A stretch of DNA of 64,000 nt. Origin: a bacterium (GTDB taxonomy: Bacteria > Patescibacteria > ABY1 > JAGPKW01). Positions 1 to 7,511 of the stretch are shown piece after piece. The position numbers and the translations under genes were made by a program. The notes beneath the pieces were generated by a model. It worked only from the letters and a program-made list of their open reading frames with translations. It was not told the DNA's origin and did no database searches. The stretch's first letter is position 1, and every line of letters starts with the position of its first letter. The stretch is from contig JAJXYN010000009.1 in NCBI GenBank assembly GCA_021780535.1, positions 62,001-126,000 on the forward strand. The letters are read 5' to 3'.

Positions 1-1
1 A

Positions 2-619
2 GATTATGGATTTAATGGATACAATCAAACTCAAAATTTTTTAAAAAATAATAATATAAATTATCTTGGTGATTATTACAATAAAGATAATTTATATATC
101 AAAAAAAATATAAAAGGAAAAGAATTTGTGTTTTTTGGAATAAACATGATTAATAAAAATTTTGAAAAAAATTTAGATGAAAATAAAAAATATGTTTTAG
201 AAGAAATCACAAAAATTAAAAAAGAAAACCCTAATTCATTTGTTATTCTATTTATCCATTGGGGCAATGAATACAAAATTAAGTCCAATACAATCCAACA
301 AACATTTGCACACAAATTGATAGATGATGGAGTTGATTTGATAATCGGTAGTCACCCTCACGTAGTTGAAGAATATGAAATTTATAAAAATAAATATGTA
401 TTTTATTCTTTAGGAAATTTTGTTTTTGATCAATATTTTTCAACAGAAACTCAAGAAATGATTAGTGTTAAATTAAATATTACATGTAATGAAGAAAAAG
501 ATTGTAAAAATAATTTTGAAATTATACCGATAAAAAGTATTAATAGTCAACCAGAAATTATTATAGACGAAAAAGAAAAAAAAGCATTTCTGAACAAATA
601 TAATTTGAATATAAACTAA
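2..619 (+). CDS. CapA/PgsA-type metallophosphatase-like protein, 5' end cut off by the window
   Basis: The frame is open from the first bases, so the gene starts outside the window; about 205 C-terminal residues are visible. They contain the family signatures HWGNEY, an LIDDGVDLIIGSHPHV stretch and YSLGNFVFDQ, all typical of the CapA (PGA_cap) calcineurin-like fold. The GSHPHV histidines are expected metal ligands. Family members are linked to poly-gamma-glutamate or capsule synthesis and usually act outside the membrane; any signal peptide would lie upstream of the window. A GTG inside the frame (position 128) could be mistaken for a start, but the family homology clearly continues upstream of it. 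Family call is firm; the substrate is unknown. Confidence 0.88.
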   Translation, partial: DYGFNGYNQTQNFLKNNNINYLGDYYNKDNLYIKKNIKGKEFVFFGINMINKNFEKNLDENKKYVLEEITKIKKENPNSFVILFIHWGNEYKIKSNTIQQTFAHKLIDDGVDLIIGSHPHVVEEYEIYKNKYVFYSLGNFVFDQYFSTETQEMISVKLNITCNEEKDCKNNFEIIPIKSINSQPEIIIDEKEKKAFLNKYNLNIN

Positions 620-669
620 TTGTGCTATAATTAAAATATATTTAATATCTAAGTTTTAATAATAAAAAT

Positions 670-1059
670 ATGACTCAATTAAATCAAGTTTATAGATGTG
701 CTATTTGTGGCAACATAATAGAAGTTGTTCACGCAGCTGGCGGTGAATTAGTTTGCTGTGGACACGTAATGGAATTGCAAGAAGAAAAAACCGAACATCA
801 AGAATTCTCTACAGAAAAACATATTCCTCAAATAGAGAAAACTGAAAATGGTTACAAAATAAAAATAGGATCTATCGCACACCCAATGGAAGATGCTCAT
901 TATATAGAGTTTGTAGAAATATTTACAAAAGATGGAAAAGTAGGAAAAAAATTTTTAAAACCAGGCGATTTACCAGAAGTTGAATTTAATACAAAATCTG
1001 AAATTATACTTGTAAGAGAATATTGCAATATTCATGGATTATGGATTAAAAAAATATAA
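670..1059 (+). CDS. dfx: Desulfoferrodoxin (superoxide reductase, two-iron type)
   Basis: This cytoplasmic enzyme reduces superoxide to hydrogen peroxide without making oxygen, as is usual in anaerobes. The N-terminal desulforedoxin domain has the four cysteines C10, C13, C29 and C30 (CxxC...CC). The catalytic superoxide reductase domain has the E49-K50-H51 motif, H71, H77 and the C119xxH122 pair that bind the square-pyramidal iron. The length of 129 residues is normal. A TATAAT box lies about 38 bases before the ATG. The electron donor is not adjacent; a rubrerythrin and a thioredoxin reductase elsewhere in the window fit the same defence. The call is secure because all metal ligands are present. 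Confidence 0.97.
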   Translation: MTQLNQVYRCAICGNIIEVVHAAGGELVCCGHVMELQEEKTEHQEFSTEKHIPQIEKTENGYKIKIGSIAHPMEDAHYIEFVEIFTKDGKVGKKFLKPGDLPEVEFNTKSEIILVREYCNIHGLWIKKI

Positions 1060-1088
1060 TTTGGTTCGACAAAAAATAATTTTAATTT

Positions 1089-1775
1089 ATGCAAAAAAAA
1101 GAAATTATAGTTTTCTCTATAGGTGGATCTTTAATTGTTCCAAATAAAATTGATACTAACTTTTTAAAAAATTTTAGAAAACTAATCCTAAAATTAATAA
1201 ATAATAATAAAAAAATTATTATTATTGCTGGTGGTGGCAAAACTGCTAGAGATTATATGAACGCAGCTAGTTCCATTATTAAGATAAAAGAAAATGATAA
1301 AGATTGGCTTGGTATTCATGCAACTAGACTTAATGCCCACCTTCTTAAAACTATCTTTTTTAAAGAAGCTCATGCTAATGTTATAAAAAATCCAAATTCT
1401 AAAATTAATTTTGAAGAAGATATTTTAATAGCCTCTGGATGGGAACCTGGATGTTCTACTGATTATGATGCTGTACTAATTGCGAAAAATTTAGGTGCTA
1501 AAAAATTAGTAAATCTTTCTAATATTGATTACGTTTATAATAAAGATCCTAATAGATTTAAGGATGCTAAAAAAATAAAAGAAATAAATTGGAAAGAGTT
1601 TAGAAAATTATTACCAAAAAAATGGTCTCCTGGATTAAATTCCCCGTTTGATCCTGTTGCTGCTAAAGAATCTGAAAAAATAAATTTAGAAGTTGCAATA
1701 TTAAATGGTAAAAAAATGAAAAATTTAGAAAATTATTTAGAAAATAGAAAATTTAATGGAACTATTATAAAATAA
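1089..1775 (+). CDS. pyrH: Uridylate kinase, archaeal-type
   Basis: UMP kinase phosphorylates UMP to UDP in pyrimidine nucleotide synthesis. The 228-residue protein has the amino-acid-kinase fold: an N-terminal SIGGSLIVP loop, a GGGKTARDY loop near residue 50, GWEPGCSTDYDA near 118, and VNLSNIDYVYNKDP (the nucleotide-binding region) near 141. The short length and the C-terminal WSPGLNSPFDPVA segment resemble the archaeal UMP kinase subfamily, which is also widespread in Patescibacteria. An intrinsic terminator follows directly. Function is confident; the archaeal-type label rests on recognised sequence pattern. Confidence 0.92.
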   Translation: MQKKEIIVFSIGGSLIVPNKIDTNFLKNFRKLILKLINNNKKIIIIAGGGKTARDYMNAASSIIKIKENDKDWLGIHATRLNAHLLKTIFFKEAHANVIKNPNSKINFEEDILIASGWEPGCSTDYDAVLIAKNLGAKKLVNLSNIDYVYNKDPNRFKDAKKIKEINWKEFRKLLPKKWSPGLNSPFDPVAAKESEKINLEVAILNGKKMKNLENYLENRKFNGTIIK

Positions 1776-1806
1776 AAAGAATTGGATCTAGGCCAATTCT
1801 TTTTAT
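1775..1806 (+). terminator. Intrinsic terminator of pyrH
   Basis: Stem AAGAATTGG/CCAATTCTT, loop ATCTAGG, followed by a T run; it begins at the pyrH stop codon. Confidence 0.85.
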
Positions 1807-1947
1807 TTTTAAAGAAACAATCTTATTACTGATAAATTTTTTAGATATAATAAACAAAATGAGATCATCGTAAATCAGAGAGACTATTATTTCTTTTAAA
1901 GATGTTGTAGAATTGTACTAGAAAATGGTTTATTTTGATTTAGTTAA

Positions 1948-2048
1948 GTAAAATTTAAATAATAATATTTTTTCCGCCATATTCCGCACCAATTTTGATA
2001 TCAAAGGAGCTTCATAAGGACTACAAAAATATTATTATTTAAATTTAC
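1948..2048 (+). ncRNA. Long stem-loop element E1 in front of trpS (possible leader RNA)
   Basis: A 23-24 bp inverted repeat with one bulged A encloses a 52-base loop. Loop and downstream flank match a second element (E2) in front of mfd: both loops carry CGC-(A)CCAATT, then ATATCAA, then GAGCTTCA. Similarity continues about 38 bases past the right arm to AGCTATTA. The arms of E1 and E2 differ in sequence but each pair stays complementary, which argues for a selected structure. It sits inside a gap of about 320 bases between the pyrH terminator and trpS, ending roughly 50 bases before the start codon. Strand is assigned from the downstream gene. A DNA element such as a miniature transposon remnant is the alternative. 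Confidence 0.5.
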
Positions 2049-2097
2049 TAAAAAATATATTACCAAAAAACACTATTTAGCTATTAATATAATAACT

Positions 2098-3084
2098 ATG
2101 AAAAAAAGAATATTTTCTGGTATTCAGCCTTCTGGCAATCTTCATATCGGTAATTATCTTGGCTCTATTTATAACTGGGTTAATCTTCAAAATGATTTTG
2201 ATTGTCTTTTTTGTATTGTTAATTTACATGCTATAACAGTTAACCAAGATCCTAAAACTTTAAGAGACAAGACCAAAGAAATAGCCGCTATTTATTTGGC
2301 GTGTGGAATCGACCCAGTTAAATCTCATATTTTCATTCAATCAGATGTTAAAGAACATGCGGAACTTATGTGGCTTCTTAATACTCAAGCTTATTTTGGA
2401 GAACTTTCCCGCATGACTCAATTTAAAGACAAGAGTGATAAATTTAAAAATGAAAATATTCCTCTTGGTATTTTTAATTACCCTATTTTAATGGCTGCTG
2501 ATATCTTACTTTACAATACTGAGCTTGTACCTGTTGGTGAAGACCAAAAACAACACGTTGAATTAACTAGAGATTTAGCTAAAAGATTTAATAATAAATT
2601 TGGCGAAACTTTTAAAGAACCTGAGCCTTATATATTAAAAGATGGAGCAAAAATTATGGGACTTGATAATCCTGATAAAAAAATGAGTAAATCTGCAGAA
2701 TCTGCATACAACTATATTTCTTTAATTGATTCTGATGATGATATTATTAGAAAGATTAAGAAAGCGGCTACCGATTCTGAAAATGGTATTAAATTTGATA
2801 AGAACAGAAAGGGCTTGCATAATCTTTTAACTATTTACAAAATGTTCTCTTTGAAATCTGAAAAGGAAATTGAAAAAGAATTTGAAAATAAAGGATATGG
2901 CGATTTTAAAAAAGCTTTAGCTGAAGAAATTATTGAAAATATTTCTCCAATTAGAGAAAAGATTAAAGAAATATTAAAGGAAAAAAAATATCTTGATAAA
3001 ATTTTAGAAGATGGTGCTAATTATGCTAGGAATATTGCTGAGAAAAAAATTATAGAAGTTAAAAAGAAAATGGGAATAATATAA
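2098..3084 (+). CDS. trpS: Tryptophanyl-tRNA synthetase
   Basis: This class Ic synthetase charges tRNA-Trp. The HIGH-type signature appears as HIGN (residues 16-19) after SGIQPSGNL, and the KMSKS loop is near residues 194-198; the length of 328 residues is normal. A TATAAT box ends only about four bases before the ATG, and no Shine-Dalgarno sequence is visible, so the mRNA may be leaderless or nearly so. The upstream region holds the E1 stem-loop and is unusual for that reason. A bidirectional terminator separates the gene from the convergent methyltransferase. Confidence 0.98.
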   Translation: MKKRIFSGIQPSGNLHIGNYLGSIYNWVNLQNDFDCLFCIVNLHAITVNQDPKTLRDKTKEIAAIYLACGIDPVKSHIFIQSDVKEHAELMWLLNTQAYFGELSRMTQFKDKSDKFKNENIPLGIFNYPILMAADILLYNTELVPVGEDQKQHVELTRDLAKRFNNKFGETFKEPEPYILKDGAKIMGLDNPDKKMSKSAESAYNYISLIDSDDDIIRKIKKAATDSENGIKFDKNRKGLHNLLTIYKMFSLKSEKEIEKEFENKGYGDFKKALAEEIIENISPIREKIKEILKEKKYLDKILEDGANYARNIAEKKIIEVKKKMGII

Positions 3085-3121
3085 AAAATAGCAGATTTTA
3101 ATGATCTGCTATTTTATTTTT
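3084..3121 (+). terminator. Bidirectional terminator between trpS and the methyltransferase gene
   Basis: Stem AATAGCAGAT/ATCTGCTATT with A-rich and T-rich flanks, usable from either strand. Confidence 0.85.
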
Positions 3122-3920
3122 TTAATATTGAAATTATATTTCTTGCTTCTAAAATATTTTTATCATCAGTAAGTTTGTTTTCTAAAATTTCAAAACTGTT
3201 TTTTACAAATAGATTTCTAAGCTCTATTTTATTAAATGCATAATAATATCTTTTTGAAAGTAATTCCCCTTTACTATTTTTCCATGGTATAAAGGTGTCT
3301 TTTAGATTGAAACTAAAGTTATCCAACCAATTAAATTTTTCTTTTTTTATATCGCTAATTGATCTCTGATTTATATTTTTATATTTATTAACATCAAACA
3401 AATACTTTATGTATTTTAATTGAAACAAATTCCAACTTGTCATCATAAGTAACCCTTCTTTTTTTAATACTCTGTAAATATTTTTTAACCCTTTGTTTCT
3501 TGTTTCTTTTGATGGTAAATGATGAAATATTGCTATACAAAAAACTATATCAAATTCTTCTTCTTTAAAATTTGATAAATTTAAAATATCACCCATTTCA
3601 AAATGAATTGAATTTTTTTTATTAACGCGATTTGCTTCTGTATTTTTCAATGCTTCATTTATCTGGCCTTCTGAGTTGTCTATTCCTTTATACTCATAAT
3701 TTATGCCTAGCAATTTTAAAAAATTTATTAATCTACCATTACCACAACCTATATCTAAAACTTTTAATTTGTAATTTTTTGGTTTTAAAAATAAATATTC
3801 AAGAATATATTTTTTAAATAAATCAAATTCTCTCCAATCATTCTGACGAGTTACATTAAAATTTGAAGATATTATATTATAATCATTTTTTACTTTTTCG
3901 AGTATTTCTTTTTCTTTCAT
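3114..3920 (-). CDS. Trm9/ALKBH8-like class I SAM methyltransferase
   Basis: The protein has the Rossmann methyltransferase motifs: VLDIGCGNGRL (motif I, near residue 54), a GIDNS motif II acidic strand, FDIVFCIAIFHHL, and a YRVLKKEGLLMMTSW strand. The AIFHHLPSKETRNKGL segment and the C-terminal FIPWKNSKGE...RYYYAF stretch recall eukaryotic Trm9/ALKBH8, which methylates the wobble modification cm5U made by Elongator. An Elp3 homologue lies two genes away, which supports a wobble-uridine role by inference. The encoded product could instead be a general small-molecule methyltransferase. The fold is certain, the substrate not. Confidence 0.75.
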   Translation of the reverse strand: MKEKEILEKVKNDYNIISSNFNVTRQNDWREFDLFKKYILEYLFLKPKNYKLKVLDIGCGNGRLINFLKLLGINYEYKGIDNSEGQINEALKNTEANRVNKKNSIHFEMGDILNLSNFKEEEFDIVFCIAIFHHLPSKETRNKGLKNIYRVLKKEGLLMMTSWNLFQLKYIKYLFDVNKYKNINQRSISDIKKEKFNWLDNFSFNLKDTFIPWKNSKGELLSKRYYYAFNKIELRNLFVKNSFEILENKLTDDKNILEARNIISILKK

Positions 3921-4054
3921 GTTATTTTAATATTTCTTCTTTTATATTTTTTTATATTAATTCTATACCAGAACAATTATATACAAAAACTCAAATAAAC
4001 ACTACTTGATTTTTTATATTTTTTATGATATTTATTATTATAAGGAGTTTACAG

Positions 4055-4348
4055 ATGACTAAGCATGAGCTAAGGTTTCCCAACCCCGACAACGAGAACG
4101 ACGTCTATACTGTTGAATGCGACGAACAACTGTTCGACAGAATGATGCTCGGGCTAGAGTATTCCCCACTAAATACTGGGGGATTTGGATTTTTTGCCTC
4201 ATTTACTACTCACTTCTCAAAATATAACGAGAATGAGGATCTCTATTGGATGGAAGTATCCCTAAAACGAGAAGTGGATTTCCAACCCGGAGAGCTGGAA
4301 GTATTTCTCCAAATGCTTCTCCATACTGGATGGAGAATCGTAAACTAA
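4055..4348 (+). CDS. Hypothetical small acidic protein with foreign-looking composition
   Basis: 97 residues, rich in Glu, Asp and Phe, no membrane segment, no family recognised. The start was set at the ATG preceded by a clear AAGGAG six to nine bases upstream rather than an earlier in-frame ATG. G+C is visibly higher than in the neighbours (codons such as CTC, GAC and GAG are frequent), and a compact GACCGC/GCGGTC terminator follows. The gene therefore looks like a self-contained acquired unit inserted between the methyltransferase and elp3. Confidence 0.72.
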   Translation: MTKHELRFPNPDNENDVYTVECDEQLFDRMMLGLEYSPLNTGGFGFFASFTTHFSKYNENEDLYWMEVSLKREVDFQPGELEVFLQMLLHTGWRIVN

Positions 4349-4363
4349 GTCATTGTCATATAT

Positions 4364-4390
4364 GACCGCGAAACAAAGCGGTCTTTTTTA
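4364..4390 (+). terminator. Intrinsic terminator
   Basis: Stem GACCGC/GCGGTC with an eight-base A-rich loop and a T run; terminates the small high-G+C gene. Confidence 0.9.
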
Positions 4391-4431
4391 TTCTCTTTCA
4401 TTTTTGATTTTATTTTGTTATTATTTACTCT

Positions 4432-6081
4432 ATGAGCTTAACAAGAAACCAACAACTTACATTAGAATTATATAATAATCTAAACAACATAAGTACTGTT
4501 GAGGATTTTGTATTAGCAAAAAAAAAGATTTTTGGCCAAGACAAAATAGACCCCCCATCTAATTCTGACACACTAAAAATATATAATGAATTATTGGATT
4601 TAAAAATTATTAGCTCTAATGATAAATTTGAAAAATTTTGTAAAAAACATAAAGTTAGAACTCTTTCTGGTGTTTCTGTTATTGCTATTTTAACAGAAGA
4701 AAGACCTTGTCCTGGAAATTGTGCGTTTTGCCCGACCGAACCAGATATGCCGAAAAGCTATCTTTCTAATGAGCCAGCCGTAATGAGAGCTATAAAATGT
4801 AATTTTGATGCTTATGCCCAAATTAGAGCAAGATTGCATGCTCTTAAAATTAATGGCCATGATACTTCCAAAAATGAAATTATTATAATGGGCGGAACGT
4901 GGTCATATCTTGAACATGAATATCAAGAAAGATTTATTTTAGGAATGTTCCAAGGGTTAAATGAAGGAATAAGAATGGATGATAACAACCTTCTGCCAAT
5001 AAGAATGGATGAGAAATTAATTAAAAAAATAAAACTAGAACAGCAAAAAAATGAAATTAGTGATAATAGATGTGTTGGGCTAACTCTTGAAACTAGACCT
5101 GATTATATAGATGAAAGAGAATTAATAAGAATGAGAGAATTTGGATGCACAAGAATTGAAATAGGTGTCCAGACAATATTTGATGATATTGCTATATTAA
5201 ATAAAAGAGGTCATTTGGTTGATAAAACAATAAAAGCAACAAAATTAATGAAAGATGCTGGGTTTAAAATCTGTTATCACATGATGCCAAATTTGCCAGG
5301 TTCAACAATAGAAAAAGATATAAAAATGTTTGATGAATTATATAATAATTCTGATTTTAAACCTGATATGGTAAAAATCTATCCTTGTGTTGTTGTAAAA
5401 AATGCTGAGATATATAAATGGATGCTTGATGGCACTTATACACCATATACAGATCAGGAATTGTCTGACTTATTAATTGAAGTAAAAAAAATAACACCTT
5501 ATTGGGTTAGAATTAATAGACTAATAAGAGATATACCGTCAACTTCAATAGAGGGTGGAAACAAAATACCAAATCTTAGAGAAGTTGTTCTTAGAAAAAT
5601 GCAAAAATCTGGATTAAAATGTAACTGCATAAGATGTAGAGAAATTAGAGATAAGGACTTTGATATTGATGATGTAGATTTATTTATAGAAGAATATAAA
5701 GCAAGTGATGGAATAGAATACTTTTTAAGCTTTGAAGATAAATCTAGAAATAATATATTTTCATTTTTAAGATTAAGGATTCCCTCTCAATACTTTTCCC
5801 ACGAAAAACACTTTATAAAAGAATTAGAAAATGCAGCGATTATAAGAGAAATTCATACATATGGAGAAGTCGTTTCTATAAATGATAAAAATAAAAAAGA
5901 AGATACTCAACATATTGGTTTTGGAAGAAAATTAATTTCTGCAGCTTTTGAAATAATTAAAGAAAAATATCCTTCAATAAAAAATATTGCTGTTATTTCT
6001 GGTGTTGGTGTTCGTAGCTATTATAAAAAGAATGGATTTGAACTTGTTGGAACTTATATGATAAAAAAAATAGAAAATTAA
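4432..6081 (+). CDS. elp3: Elp3 family radical SAM / GNAT acetyltransferase (tRNA wobble-uridine modification)
   Basis: Elp3 builds carboxymethyl-type groups on tRNA wobble uridine using acetyl-CoA and S-adenosylmethionine. The radical SAM cluster cysteines are C93, C97 and C100 (RPCPGNCAFC), followed by the Elp3-specific PKSY and EPAVMRA motifs, MGGTWSYL near residue 153 and GLTLETRPDYI. A CxCxxC cluster (KCNCIRC) follows the TIM barrel. The C-terminal GNAT domain (about 420-549) keeps HIGFGRKLISAA and ISGVGVRSYYKKNGF. The length of 549 residues equals complete archaeal/bacterial Elp3. The nearby Trm9-like gene is a natural partner. Confidence 0.95.
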   Translation: MSLTRNQQLTLELYNNLNNISTVEDFVLAKKKIFGQDKIDPPSNSDTLKIYNELLDLKIISSNDKFEKFCKKHKVRTLSGVSVIAILTEERPCPGNCAFCPTEPDMPKSYLSNEPAVMRAIKCNFDAYAQIRARLHALKINGHDTSKNEIIIMGGTWSYLEHEYQERFILGMFQGLNEGIRMDDNNLLPIRMDEKLIKKIKLEQQKNEISDNRCVGLTLETRPDYIDERELIRMREFGCTRIEIGVQTIFDDIAILNKRGHLVDKTIKATKLMKDAGFKICYHMMPNLPGSTIEKDIKMFDELYNNSDFKPDMVKIYPCVVVKNAEIYKWMLDGTYTPYTDQELSDLLIEVKKITPYWVRINRLIRDIPSTSIEGGNKIPNLREVVLRKMQKSGLKCNCIRCREIRDKDFDIDDVDLFIEEYKASDGIEYFLSFEDKSRNNIFSFLRLRIPSQYFSHEKHFIKELENAAIIREIHTYGEVVSINDKNKKEDTQHIGFGRKLISAAFEIIKEKYPSIKNIAVISGVGVRSYYKKNGFELVGTYMIKKIEN

Positions 6082-6104
6082 CATGATTTTCTATTTTTTA
6101 TTTT
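6069..6104 (+). terminator. Bidirectional terminator after elp3
   Basis: Stem AATAGAAAAT/ATTTTCTATT overlapping the elp3 stop, followed by T runs; also serves the convergent small membrane gene. Confidence 0.8.
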
Positions 6105-6311
6105 TTAATGAACTAATAAATAAAATATGTAATCTATATTCATAAATATCCATATACCCAATACTCCAAATATAGCTAATAATATACTTTGTATTATACT
6201 TTGTGGACTAACCGTTGCTTTATAAATTATTAAAATAAGCGCTATTATTATAATAACCCTCATAAACTCATTTTGATTCATAAACATTGTCATACTATCT
6301 TGCCAGCCCAT
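6105..6311 (-). CDS. Small membrane protein, unknown
   Basis: 68 residues with two predicted transmembrane helices (about 18-35 and 40-62) separated by a short polar turn. No family recognised. It is convergent with elp3 and shares its terminator. Small size makes the call moderate, but the hydrophobic pattern is coherent. Confidence 0.6.
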   Translation of the reverse strand: MGWQDSMTMFMNQNEFMRVIIIIALILIIYKATVSPQSIIQSILLAIFGVLGIWIFMNIDYIFYLLVH

Positions 6312-6397
6312 ATATTTTTAGCTTATATATGCATAATATTTATCATAAAAAACACAATAAGTCAACCCACTATCACAAAAGTTATGATAATAAAAAC

Positions 6398-6486
6398 AAA
6401 AAAAGACCGAAACCTTTTTTATAGAAGTTGTTTCTAAAAACTAATTTAATAATTTTTAGGAATAACCCCTATAATATAGAAACGGT
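6398..6486 (-). terminator. Intrinsic terminator of RNA A
   Basis: Closing stem AAAGACCG/CGGTCTTT around an inner CTAAAAA/TTTTTAG hairpin, followed by TTTTTTT in minus-strand sense. Confidence 0.8.
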
Positions 6487-6734
6487 CTTTTCTTAATTGA
6501 ATTAGTGCTAATATTTTCATATCAGATTTGTGAATACTCATTCAACCAAGAATTGTTAATACTAGGCTTTTAATCTAGTAAGAACAATTCTTGGTTGAAC
6601 CAAAGCGTTAAATAAATAACGTCTTCACTATATTGCGGATATTATTCGCAATATTGCTCATTCAACTAAGAATTGTTCCTTCTAGATTGCTTTTGTATTA
6701 ATGCTAAATTTTTTAATGTTCTAACTTTATTACA
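6398..6734 (-). ncRNA. Candidate structured RNA A (about 340 nt)
   Basis: No plausible protein frame exists in this stretch. It starts about 7 bases after a near-consensus minus-strand promoter and ends at a strong intrinsic terminator. In minus-strand sense it holds two direct copies of AACAATTCTT(A/G)GTTGAATGAG (at 6677-6657 and 6557-6537) and one inverted copy between them (6599-6583). The middle copy can pair with either outer copy but not both, so two alternative folds are possible. It does not show recognisable tmRNA, RNase P or SRP RNA core sequences. It is likely a stand-alone RNA; a leader of the small membrane gene beyond its terminator is the alternative. Confidence 0.55.
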
Positions 6735-6740
6735 TTTAGT

Positions 6741-6769
6741 ATTATAGCATTTTTTTGACTTTATGTCTA
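6741..6769 (-). promoter_or_regulatory. Promoter of RNA A
   Basis: Minus-strand TAGACA, 17-base spacer, TATAAT. The first 27 plus-strand bases of the block (attatagc...tatgtc) are identical at the RNA C locus. Confidence 0.82.
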
Positions 6770-6846
6770 TAATATTACTCTACTAAACATAAAAATAGCT
6801 CAAATTGGCTATTTTTTTAGAACACAATTTTTGAACAATAATACAA
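6741..6846. repeat. Promoter-plus-hairpin repeat block, copy 1
   Basis: About 105 bp shared with the RNA C locus: an identical 27-base promoter segment, then a diverged middle, then a hairpin AATAGC.../GGCTATTTTTTT with an identical 20-base right part running into AGAACACA. The hairpin works as a terminator in the plus sense and can also end the DUF2127 transcript arriving on the minus strand. Confidence 0.75.
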
Positions 6847-6909
6847 TTTCTTCGATTTATGATGTGCTAAAACAAACAACAAACTCAATAATATTATTTT
6901 ACACTATTA

Positions 6910-7392
6910 TTATCCCTCCATTATATGATGTTTTCTATATTCTAATATTGTTAAATAAACTATTATAATATCAATTATTATCAATATCAATATAGAAAAA
7001 GAATGACCCACAAAAAGTTTATAAACTTCATATAATAAAAATAGTATAAATACTGCTATTGCTATTGGATATATTTTATATTGTCTTTTAAAAAGAAAGC
7101 CTACTAAAATTATCTTTATTATACCGTGTGATAATAGATAAAAAATCCAAAATGTGTTTGCGCTTATTGAGTACCCATGAGATGCTTTAATTAAAAAATT
7201 AGCTATTATATCTTTTGGATCTTCTGTTATCTCTTGGCTTGTAAAAACTGATATTAATTTTATAATTTGTTCTGGTTTTATTATTATTAGTAATAAGCCA
7301 GAAAATATCTCTAATACTGCATTTAAACTTTTTAAAACTAGAGCTACACCAAATAATCTATCTAGATTTAATTTATTTATATTAATCTTCAT
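6910..7392 (-). CDS. DUF2127 family membrane protein
   Basis: 160 residues with four hydrophobic segments. The sequence fits the DUF2127 pattern: FGVALVLKSLNAVLEIFSG near the N-terminus, then an EDPKDIIANFL segment, FYLLSHGIIKIILV in the middle, YPIAIAVFILFLLYEVYK and a C-terminal LTILEYR. Function of the family is unknown. It is convergent to nothing nearby; its transcript would run into the RNA A promoter block, whose hairpin can act as its terminator. Confidence 0.8.
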   Translation of the reverse strand: MKININKLNLDRLFGVALVLKSLNAVLEIFSGLLLIIIKPEQIIKLISVFTSQEITEDPKDIIANFLIKASHGYSISANTFWIFYLLSHGIIKIILVGFLFKRQYKIYPIAIAVFILFLLYEVYKLFVGHSFSILILIIIDIIIVYLTILEYRKHHIMEG

Positions 7393-7511
7393 ATTTATAT
7401 ATTATTTTTCATTATTTAATATTATATATTACGTTTGACTTATTATTAAACTTCTTCTGTTAATAAGTTTGTGATATATTTAAAAGCAAGATAATTAATA
7501 CACACAACACC

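Noticed and set aside
6537..6600. Possible integron attC site (ATTCAAC...GTTGAAC)
   Set aside because: The ends match the core consensus by chance; the arms are fully paired without the usual extrahelical bases, no integrase is near, and the region behaves as part of RNA A.
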